Positions 22,426-27,404 of a stretch of 27,404 bases of DNA are shown one piece after another. Source of the DNA: JAHITU01 sp043800905 (lineage in GTDB: Bacteria; Patescibacteriota; Minisyncoccia; Phycocordibacterales; UBA12079); NCBI GenBank assembly GCA_043800905.1, contig JAZDMO010000012.1, positions 1 to 27,404 on the forward strand, read 5' to 3'. Made by a program: the position numbers and the translations under genes. Every line of letters starts with the position of its first letter. Position 1 is the first letter of the stretch. The notes below the pieces were generated by a model, which was not told the origin of the DNA, searched no databases, and saw nothing but the letters and a program-made list of their open reading frames with translations.

Positions 22426-22494
22426 AAACACCCCAACCGGTTGGGGTGTTTAAAATTCTATCGGCTCAAGGGTGAGCCGATAGAATTTTTTGGT
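22422..22494. repeat. Two further hairpins stacked after the ppaC terminator
   Basis: A perfect 34-bp palindrome at 22422-22455 (TTTAAACACCCCAACC and its complement) is followed without gap by a 17-bp stem with a 4-nt loop at 22452-22489 (AAAATTCTATCGGCTCA) and a T run. The two hairpins share bases 22452-22455, so they compete at the junction. They may be tandem terminators or repeats inserted behind the terminator. Confidence 0.75.
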
Positions 22495-22804
22495 TTTAAG
22501 CCTCAAAACATAGCTTTATTGCTTGCCGCCCTGCCTTTGCCGGCAGGCAGGTTTTGAAGGGAGCCAACCATCTTACCTAAATAACTAATACTCCAACCCT
22601 CTAACCTACTAAATTAACCTAGACATAACTCCTTAAATAATATATTATAAAAAAGTACTTTTATTTAAGTTAATTCAGAATCCATCAGAAATAGACATTT
22701 AAAATTATGAAGATTTCACATATTTTACCTTTAAAAGCTTCATACCTGCCTATAAATAGGCTGATTTTAAGCCATATATCTATATAAAGATGGATTGTTA
22801 ATCC
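22495..22804. other. Intergenic region upstream of rny
   Basis: No gene is visible. It contains a GC-rich imperfect palindrome with CCGGCAGGCAGG (22530-22551), then a fragment of the nusA/ppaC leader repeat (22577-22592), the short palindrome AAAAGTACTTTT (22651-22662), and ATTTTAAGCCATAT (near 22764), which recurs near 27212. No clear promoter could be assigned to rny. Confidence 0.45.
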
Positions 22805-24334
22805 ATGTCATTAGCAACCTTTATCCTCCTTTTGGGGATTTCTGCTTTGGTTGGAGTGGCTTTTGGTTATTTCTTAAGATGGGCCTTAACTTTTGGAAAA
22901 AAAGGATCTATTGAATTAAAAATTCAACAGATGACTTTAGACGCCCAAGAAAAACACAAAAGAATTATCTCCCAAGCAGAAGAAAAAGCTAATTCTATAA
23001 TAGAACTAGCTGAAAAAGAGAAAAAAGAAAAAGAAAATCAATTACAAAAAACCGAAGAAAGATTGATTAAAAAAGAAGATTTTTTAGATAAACGCCAAAC
23101 AGAACTAAGTGCTGAAACTAAAAAAATAGAACAAAAAATAGAAAAAGTTAAACAAATTGGGGAATCGGTAGAAAAATTGAAAGAAAAAGCCGAATCTGAA
23201 ATTCAAAAAATAGCTGGTTATACAAAAGATCAGGCTTTAGAAAAACTTTTTGAAACCTTAGAAACAGAACACAATGAAGACTTAGCTGTACGTCTTCAAA
23301 AAATGGAACAACAAGGGGAAGAAAAACTTGAGAAAAAAGCTCAGGATATTTTAATTACTGCTATTCATCGTATGGGAAATTCTGTGGCGGCTGATGTTTT
23401 ATCAACCACAGTTAACATTCCTTCAGACGATATTAAAGGAAAAATTATTGGTAAAGAAGGAAAAAACATTCGCGCCTTCGAAAGAGCTTCTGGGACAGAA
23501 GTCATTGTAGATGATACCCCTGGAGCTATCACTATTTCTTCCTACGACCCAATCCGTCGACAAATTGCCAAAGTCGCTTTAGAAAACTTAATCGTAGATG
23601 GGAGAATTCAACCAGCCCGAATCGAAGAATTTGTTGAAAAAGCCAAAGAAGAAATCAATAAAACAATTAAAAAACAAGGTGAACAAGCTGTTTATGAATG
23701 TGGAATTTTAAACCTAGACCCTCGGATTGTTTCTATTTTAGGAAGGTTACATTTTAGAACTTCCTACGGACAAAATGTTTTACAACATTCAGTAGAAATG
23801 TCTCATATCGCTGGAATGTTGGCTGAAGAATTAGGAGCCGATGTGGCAGTAGCAAAAGCAGGAGCTTTATTGCACGATATTGGAAAAGCTGTTGATCATG
23901 AAATCCAAGGAACCCATGTAGAAATTGGAAGAAGAATTTTGCAAAAGTTTGGAGCCGATGAAAAAATTATTCAAGCCATGCAATCTCACCATGAGGAACA
24001 TGCTTTTGAAACCATTGAGTCTGTTATCGTTCAAGTCGCCGATTCCATCTCAGGAGGGCGTCCTGGAGCTCGTAGAGACAACGTAGAGAACTATTTGAAG
24101 AGATTGAAGGAATTAGAAGACATTGCTAATTCTTTCGAAGGAATTGAAAAAACCTATGCGGTACAAGCCGGTCGTGAAGTAAGAATTATGGTTAAACCAG
24201 AAGAAATTTCTGACTTGCAAGCGAAGAAATTAGCTCGCGAAATTGCCCTAAAGATTGAAAAAGAATTAAAATACCCTGGAGAAATTAAAGTGAATGTGAT
24301 TCGAGAATCTAGAGTGATAGAATACGCTCGCTAA
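22805..24334 (+). CDS. rny: Ribonuclease Y
   Basis: A 509-residue membrane-anchored endoribonuclease that starts mRNA decay. In order: an N-terminal transmembrane helix (about 3-26), a long charged coiled coil (about 40-150), a KH domain with GKIIGKEGKN (212-221), and the HD phosphohydrolase domain with HSVEMSHIAGMLA and the metal-binding pair H357-D358 (LLHDIGKA), then SHHEEHAFE and the C-terminal EIALKIEKELKYPGEIKV. Length is typical. The ATG at 22805 begins the membrane helix directly and lacks an SD. The gene is monocistronic, with hairpins downstream. Confidence 0.97.
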   Translation: MSLATFILLLGISALVGVAFGYFLRWALTFGKKGSIELKIQQMTLDAQEKHKRIISQAEEKANSIIELAEKEKKEKENQLQKTEERLIKKEDFLDKRQTELSAETKKIEQKIEKVKQIGESVEKLKEKAESEIQKIAGYTKDQALEKLFETLETEHNEDLAVRLQKMEQQGEEKLEKKAQDILITAIHRMGNSVAADVLSTTVNIPSDDIKGKIIGKEGKNIRAFERASGTEVIVDDTPGAITISSYDPIRRQIAKVALENLIVDGRIQPARIEEFVEKAKEEINKTIKKQGEQAVYECGILNLDPRIVSILGRLHFRTSYGQNVLQHSVEMSHIAGMLAEELGADVAVAKAGALLHDIGKAVDHEIQGTHVEIGRRILQKFGADEKIIQAMQSHHEEHAFETIESVIVQVADSISGGRPGARRDNVENYLKRLKELEDIANSFEGIEKTYAVQAGREVRIMVKPEEISDLQAKKLAREIALKIEKELKYPGEIKVNVIRESRVIEYAR

Positions 24335-24376
24335 TCATTAAAACCTGCCGACAAGCAAACACTAGAACATTAAAAC

Positions 24377-24408
24377 AAGACGGGCGAAGCTAAAGCTTCG
24401 CCCGTCTT
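24377..24408 (+). terminator. rny terminator hairpin
   Basis: A 15-bp stem (AAGACGGGCGAAGCT/AGCTTCGCCCGTCTT) with a 2-nt loop. Only three T follow, so it may be weaker than the hairpin at 24477-24506. Confidence 0.72.
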
Positions 24409-24465
24409 TGCGAGTTAGAGTTTTTGATTTTGACTAAAATCAAAAATCCTAACGTGGCAATCCAG
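24404..24465 (+). repeat. Copy of the modular TTGCGAG/GCAATCCAG repeat
   Basis: The ends GTCTTTGCGAG and GTGGCAATCCAG bracket an inverted repeat (TTTTTGATTTT-GACT-AAAATCAAAAA, 24421-24446, plus outer GTTAG/CTAAC). This is the same plan as the copies at 3689-3755 and 8811-8865 but with a different core. Confidence 0.7.
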
Positions 24466-24476
24466 AAATTAAAAAC

Positions 24477-24506
24477 GGCTGTGCTTGAATTAAGCACAGC
24501 CTTTTT
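24477..24506. terminator. Bidirectional terminator between rny and the 132-aa gene
   Basis: Stem GGCTGTGCTT/AAGCACAGCC with loop GAATT, with five T after it on the plus strand and a T-rich stretch on the minus strand. Confidence 0.85.
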
Positions 24507-24532
24507 GGTTTTTTCTTAACAAAAAAAAATCA

Positions 24533-24931
24533 TCATCCCGCCAAAGTTTTATAAGTGATAAGAATCCTTTCTCGCCCGAGAATTTGCTGACACCTACAAC
24601 CTCCTAACTTAAATGTTTTTCCGGGAGCATTATGTAATGTCACAGGACTTCTCATCGAAACCCCATCACATTGAACAAAGTCATCTTCACCACAATCCTC
24701 ACACCGAATATGAGCCCATGGACTATAAATTTTTACCAACTTCATAATCCCCCCACAAGAGTGAACCTTTTCAAAGTTTTGAACATAAAAAGGACCTTTT
24801 TCAAAACCGAAATGAAAACCGTCGTTAATATTGGGGCAAACCCAAAGTTCCTGAGGAAACGACTCTCTATCTATTTCCATTTTTGCACGACAAATAAAAC
24901 AAATCCACTGATTACTCCAGTCTTTAATCAT
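24533..24931 (-). CDS. Cys-rich zinc-ribbon-like protein, unknown function
   Basis: A 132-residue protein with nine Cys: CFIC (11-14), C32 in WVCPN, C59, CEDC (77-80), C88 and CRC (112-114). The CxxC pairs predict zinc knuckles. There is no signal peptide. The N-terminal part (WICFICRAKMEIDRESFPQELWVCPN) looks like a degenerate zinc ribbon. A strong SD (AAGGAGG) precedes the ATG, and a terminator follows at 24477-24506. It is more G+C-rich than rny and hup beside it. It resembles the genes at 21010 and 25542 in signals and Cys content, but I see no clear sequence alignment with them. Function unknown. Confidence 0.65.
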   Translation of the reverse strand: MIKDWSNQWICFICRAKMEIDRESFPQELWVCPNINDGFHFGFEKGPFYVQNFEKVHSCGGIMKLVKIYSPWAHIRCEDCGEDDFVQCDGVSMRSPVTLHNAPGKTFKLGGCRCQQILGRERILITYKTLAG

Positions 24932-25059
24932 AGATTCCTCCTTTGTTAAGAGATAATTTAAATACTTTAGAAACAGCCCTATCTTTGACTATAAAATATT
25001 CTTTTATAAAACACAAGAAATTTCAAAAAAATAAATATCAACAGAAAATATGACAGCCC

Positions 25060-25087
25060 TTGCACAAAAAAACCCTTTATATATAAT
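25060..25087 (+). promoter_or_regulatory. hup promoter
   Basis: TTGCAC (25060-25065), a 16-nt spacer and TATAAT (25082-25087). The predicted start near 25094 gives a leader of about 107 nt. Confidence 0.78.
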
Positions 25088-25108
25088 ATAATCATTATTA
25101 TAACTAAT

Positions 25109-25165
25109 GTTTTGTATCGCAAAGAGTGAATGGGTGACAGACGAATACTTTTTGCGACACAAAAC
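25109..25165 (+). promoter_or_regulatory. Large hairpin in the hup 5' leader
   Basis: Arms 25109-25123 (GTTTTGTATCGCAAA) and 25151-25165 (TTTGCGACACAAAAC) pair at 14 of 15 positions, enclosing a 27-nt loop that contains GAATGGGTGACAGACG. The hairpin lies 35 nt before the HU start and has no T tract, so it is not a standard terminator. It may be a structured regulatory leader or an mRNA-stabilising element; no known family was recognised. Confidence 0.65.
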
Positions 25166-25200
25166 AAGGTCGCTTTTTAAAAGCCTAATTAAAAACTATT

Positions 25201-25473
25201 ATGAATAAACAAGCAATTATCGAAGCAGTACACGCAGAATTAGGAGGAACAAAGGTTCAAGCTGAAAAGGCAGTGGATACTGTTTTTGATTCTATTGTTA
25301 ACAGCTTAAAGAAAGGAGAAGACGCTTCAATCGCAGGATTTGGTATTTTCTCAGCTAAAACAAGAGCTGCAAGAACAGCTAGAAATCCTAGAACAGGAGA
25401 ATCTATTCAAGTTAAAGCTATGAGAGTTCCTAAATTCAGAGCTTCAAAGACACTTAAAGATTCAGTTAAATAA
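25201..25473 (+). CDS. hup: DNA-binding protein HU
   Basis: A 90-residue DNABII-family nucleoid protein (HU rather than IHF, by its single copy and general features). The N-terminal helices (MNKQAIIEAVHAELGGTKVQAEKAVDTVFDSIVNSLKKGE) are followed by the SIAGFGIFSAKTRAARTARNPRTGESIQVKA arm, including the conserved RNPRTG DNA-intercalating loop, and the C-terminal PKFRASKTLKDSV. No SD is present, although HU is normally very abundant; the structured leader may compensate. A strong terminator follows. Confidence 0.97.
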   Translation: MNKQAIIEAVHAELGGTKVQAEKAVDTVFDSIVNSLKKGEDASIAGFGIFSAKTRAARTARNPRTGESIQVKAMRVPKFRASKTLKDSVK

Positions 25474-25501
25474 ATCTTTAATTTAGATTTAAAAAGAAAG
25501 G

Positions 25502-25540
25502 GCGACCGCTTTACCAACTAGCAAAGCGGTCGCTTTTTTT
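25502..25540. terminator. Terminator shared by hup and the 70-aa gene
   Basis: An 11-bp GC-rich stem (GCGACCGCTTT/AAAGCGGTCGC) with a 10-nt loop is followed by seven T on the plus strand; on the minus strand it is followed by CCCTTTCTTTTT. It lies between two convergent genes. Confidence 0.9.
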
Positions 25541-25541
25541 G

Positions 25542-25754
25542 TTACCAAACATTCGGTGAGCCCCCATAAACTACCCGAGGATAAATTCTCTTTCCTCCAA
25601 TTTCTGAAAGCCTACATGGAATAATACCAAAAAACAATACCTTGTCTTTTTGTCTACAAGGATCGCAAATAGACAATGAATTGTAGCTGCTCAAAACACA
25701 ACCACAATTAAAACAGCGTCTCCCCTCTCCGTAAGTTTTTAATTTCTTTGTCAT
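25542..25754 (-). CDS. Small zinc-ribbon-like protein, paralogue of 21010-21261
   Basis: A 70-residue protein with CFNCGC (14-19), CDPC (30-33) and C47. The 20-residue segment CFNCGCVLSSYNSLSICDPC aligns without gaps to C27-C46 of the 21010 protein, and both share YGGxP at the C terminus. It lacks the first two CxxC pairs of that paralogue. It is basic at the N terminus and has no signal peptide. An SD (AAGGAGG) lies 6-7 nt before the ATG, and it shares the hup terminator. Four-Cys zinc binding is inferred; function unknown. Confidence 0.65.
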   Translation of the reverse strand: MTKKLKTYGEGRRCFNCGCVLSSYNSLSICDPCRQKDKVLFFGIIPCRLSEIGGKRIYPRVVYGGSPNVW

Positions 25755-25903
25755 TTTGAGCCTCCTTAGTCTTGGTTTAAAATAGAAAAAAACAAGAACG
25801 ATTACTAAATATTATTTTACCAGAAATTTTATAAAAAGTAAGATTGGAATTTGTGCAAAAATATGATAAATTATTATCAACAAATCAATTTTTTATATAT
25901 CCC

Positions 25904-25974
25904 GCGGGTATAGTTTAGTGGTAGAACACGTCCTTGCCAAGGATGAAACGAGAGTTCGATTCTCTCTACTCGCA
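25904..25974 (+). tRNA. tRNA-Gly (anticodon GCC)
   Basis: The cloverleaf can be drawn: acceptor GCGGGTA/TACTCGC with one G-U pair, D arm with AGTTTAGTGGTAGA, anticodon stem CGTCC/GGATG around loop TTGCCAA (anticodon GCC), and T arm GAGAG-TTCGATT-CTCTC. The 3' CCA is not encoded. A hairpin with a T run at 25982-26025 can terminate it. Confidence 0.95.
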
Positions 25975-25981
25975 CAAATAC

Positions 25982-26025
25982 AAAAACACCCAGAAAGATA
26001 CGTAGTATTTTCGCAAGGTGTTTTT
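25982..26025. terminator. Hairpin between tRNA-Gly and its partial copy
   Basis: Arms AAAAACACC and GGTGTTTTT (25982-25990, 26017-26025) enclose 26 nt. The right-hand T run overlaps the start of the repeated tRNA sequence. Confidence 0.6.
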
Positions 26026-26087
26026 AGTGGTAGAACACGTCCTTGCCAAGGATGAAACGAGAGTTCGATTCTCTCTACTCGCACAAA
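26023..26087 (+). pseudogene. 5'-truncated tRNA-Gly copy
   Basis: These 65 nt are identical to 25914-25978: the D loop onward, the GCC anticodon arm, T arm, 3' acceptor strand and following ACAAA. The 5' acceptor strand and first part of the D arm are replaced by unrelated sequence (GCAAGGTG) that cannot pair with TACTCGC. A functional tRNA is therefore unlikely. Such 3' tRNA duplications often mark integration sites. Confidence 0.85.
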
Positions 26088-26094
26088 AAACAAA

Positions 26095-27063
26095 CTATTT
26101 CCTCAATAAAAAAACAACCAGATTAGTAATCTTATCTTTATCTTTTGAATTACTTTCGGCTACTAATAAAGTCAAAGCAGTTAAGGCTTCAGGAGTTAAA
26201 CTCGCTCTAAGAATTCCTGATTTCCTTAAAAACCATACAAAAGCAAAAGCTCCACTTCTTTTATTTCCATCAACAAAGGGATGATTTTTAACAATAAAAT
26301 AAAGGAGATGCGATGCTTTCTCTTCAATAGTCGGATAAACATTTTTTCCACTAAAAGATTGAAAAACATTTCCCACAATTCCTTCAACAGAATTTCTATT
26401 CCGTTCTTGTCCAAAAATTTCAGTAGTTTGTTTTTTACTTATAAGTTCTTGTTTAAATTCCAACAAAGATTTTGATAATTCTTCCACTGTAAATTTAATT
26501 TGTTTTTTAGTTGTTCCTTTTTTAGAAAAAGTTTCTTTATCATAAGCATCCAGAGAAAACCAAGTACCAGCAAAAGCGTTTACTAATTCCAAAACATCTT
26601 TTGTTTCAAAAACATCATTTGAAGGTAAAACTGCTTTCACATCAGAAATAGCTTTAACAAATTTTTGATAATTTTCATTAATTCTATTTTTATTAATAAC
26701 AAAACCTTCAGTCAAATATTGTTTAAGGGTTTTTGTCGCCCAGATACGAAAATCAATAGCTTTGGCAGAATTTGTTCTATATCCAACAGCAAGAATAATA
26801 TCCAAAGAGTAAAAAATTACTGGTTTATCTGAATTTGCAATGTGCATTTTTTGCACATTACTTTTTTTATCAACTTCTTTGTTTTTTAAAATATTATTAA
26901 TATGTTTGGTGACAACAGTCCTATCAATACCAAAAACTTCAGCAATTTGCTTTTGTGATGCCCAAATAGTTTCATTTCGAAAATCACCTTGGAACCTTAT
27001 TTCTCCATTTTTACCTTGATAAATTACCAAATTTTGTTTATTTTCTTTGTTTTTCTTAACCAT
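26095..27063 (-). CDS. RhuM-like/Doc fusion protein
   Basis: A 322-residue fusion. The N-terminal half (about 11-125) is a RhuM-type domain with a helix-turn-helix-like segment (ASQKQIAEVFGIDRTVVTKHINNIL), then HIANSDKPVIFYSLDIILAVGYRTNS and FRIWATKTLKQYL. The C-terminal half carries a Fic/Doc core, FIVKNHPFVDGNKRSGAF, with motif HPFVDGNKR (261-269). The Lys after GN is typical of Doc-type kinases (EF-Tu phosphorylation in phage P1 Doc) rather than AMP-transferring Fic proteins (GNGR). No separate antitoxin gene is seen. A -10 TAAAAT ends 6 nt before the ATG, so the mRNA is probably leaderless. It lies between the tRNA copy and an IS end, a typical mobile-element setting. Confidence 0.9.
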   Translation of the reverse strand: MVKKNKENKQNLVIYQGKNGEIRFQGDFRNETIWASQKQIAEVFGIDRTVVTKHINNILKNKEVDKKSNVQKMHIANSDKPVIFYSLDIILAVGYRTNSAKAIDFRIWATKTLKQYLTEGFVINKNRINENYQKFVKAISDVKAVLPSNDVFETKDVLELVNAFAGTWFSLDAYDKETFSKKGTTKKQIKFTVEELSKSLLEFKQELISKKQTTEIFGQERNRNSVEGIVGNVFQSFSGKNVYPTIEEKASHLLYFIVKNHPFVDGNKRSGAFAFVWFLRKSGILRASLTPEALTALTLLVAESNSKDKDKITNLVVFLLRK

Positions 27064-27069
27064 ATCAAT

Positions 27070-27075
27070 ATTTTA
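27070..27075 (-). promoter_or_regulatory. -10 element of rhuM-doc (leaderless)
   Basis: The minus strand reads TAAAAT 6 nt before the ATG at 27063; no SD is present. The rest of the 27064-27274 gap is AT-rich, with an inverted repeat TTTTTGATTTTTAATCAAAAA-like stretch near 27129-27150 and no gene. Confidence 0.45.
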
Positions 27076-27274
27076 ACAAACAAATACCACCATTACGAGT
27101 ATTAGCACCTAAACCACCTCTGAAAATTAGGTTTTTGATTTTTAATCAAAAATCAAAAAAATTTAAAACAAAATCAAATAAAATTTTTAACCCATTCTAA
27201 AAATACCTTATTTTAAGCCATATTTTTTGGATGTTAAAAAAAGTTAATTAAATTAAATTTAAAAAAACCGTTTT

Positions 27275-27404
27275 CTAACCAATAGCTTGGAAACACTCTG
27301 TTAATAATTGGCTCGGTGTTTTTAAATCAATTCCCATATGTAATCTATGTTCGTTGTAGTATTTTAAATATTTTGGCATTTCTTTATTAACAATATTAAC
27401 ATTT
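27275..27404 (-). mobile_element. C-terminal end of an IS transposase (integrase-core), partial
   Basis: Only the last 42 codons lie in the window, read on the minus strand from the window edge to TAG at 27275-27277. The translation contains KEMPKYLKYYNEHRLHMGI and DLKTPSQLLTECFQAIG. The pattern YYNEHRxHxGxxxxTPxQ is the typical end of the rve integrase core of IS3/IS481-type transposases. The gene runs beyond the window, so its completeness is unknown. The last codons (19 nt at 27279-27297) recur exactly at 8535-8553. Confidence 0.85.

Noticed and set aside
24671..24949. Plus-strand frame of 92 codons opposite the 132-aa Cys-rich gene
   Set aside because: The minus frame has an AAGGAGG SD and organised CxxC pairs; the plus frame has neither.
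25109..25165. HU leader hairpin as an intrinsic terminator
   Set aside because: No T tract follows the stem, and it lies inside the leader of an essential, normally highly expressed gene.
26023..26087. Second functional tRNA-Gly
   Set aside because: The 5' acceptor strand and part of the D arm are missing, and the upstream bases cannot pair with the 3' acceptor strand.
25893..26093. Minus-strand open frame of 66 codons across the tRNA-Gly and its copy
   Set aside because: It is antisense to a clear tRNA and the duplicated tRNA segment (the repeated protein segment simply mirrors the DNA repeat). Such frames are a known annotation artefact.

Overview
The window looks like a chromosomal segment of an AT-rich Candidate Phyla Radiation bacterium (Patescibacteria, most likely Parcubacteria-like). 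This is inferred from compact genes, intergenic palindromic repeats, secreted proteins with GYAWSxNIGW repeats, and compact versions of housekeeping proteins. TGA is used as a stop (end of the RelE-like toxin at 3228-3230), so the Gly-UGA code of Gracilibacteria/Absconditabacteria does not apply.

Layout. 1-2641: minus-strand RNase HI, a small unknown protein and RecJ. 2677-3636: plus-strand RHH/RelE toxin-antitoxin pair followed after 1 nt by a HIT-family hydrolase. 3637-3943: palindromic repeats. 3944-7574: minus-strand operon of a degenerate PilB/GspE-like ATPase, triosephosphate isomerase and a divergent phosphoglycerate kinase. 7646-9813: two related secreted proteins followed by the same 49-bp terminator module, separated by repeats and a possible IS remnant. 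10218-16391: six tightly packed minus-strand genes for exported or membrane proteins (GYAW-repeat protein, a small membrane protein with an internal repeat, three proteins sharing an N-terminal domain, one of them ending in an S74 chaperone domain, and a small Cys-rich protein). 16714-25473: plus-strand housekeeping genes (nusA, small membrane protein, FKBP-less trigger factor, clpP, family II pyrophosphatase, RNase Y, HU). Between these lie minus-strand hicBA and three small Cys-rich zinc-ribbon-like genes. 25904-27404: tRNA-Gly(GCC), a 5'-truncated tRNA copy, a RhuM-Doc fusion gene, and the 3' end of an IS transposase gene.

Two styles of gene start stand out. Several transcription units (rnhA, recJ, the PilB-like gene, hicB, rhuM-doc, probably the GYAW gene) have a -10 hexamer only 6-10 nt before the ATG, which predicts leaderless or nearly leaderless mRNAs. 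The other housekeeping starts have no Shine-Dalgarno (SD). In contrast, six isolated minus-strand genes (637-873, 7747-8445, 9058-9813, 21010-21261, 24533-24931, 25542-25754) have strong SD sequences, and nearly all have their own hairpin terminator. They encode lineage-specific secreted or Cys-rich proteins. This contrast, the tRNA-Gly/RhuM-Doc/IS junction, the modular repeat family and the structured HU leader are the most unusual features. No CRISPR array or complete new defence system is visible.
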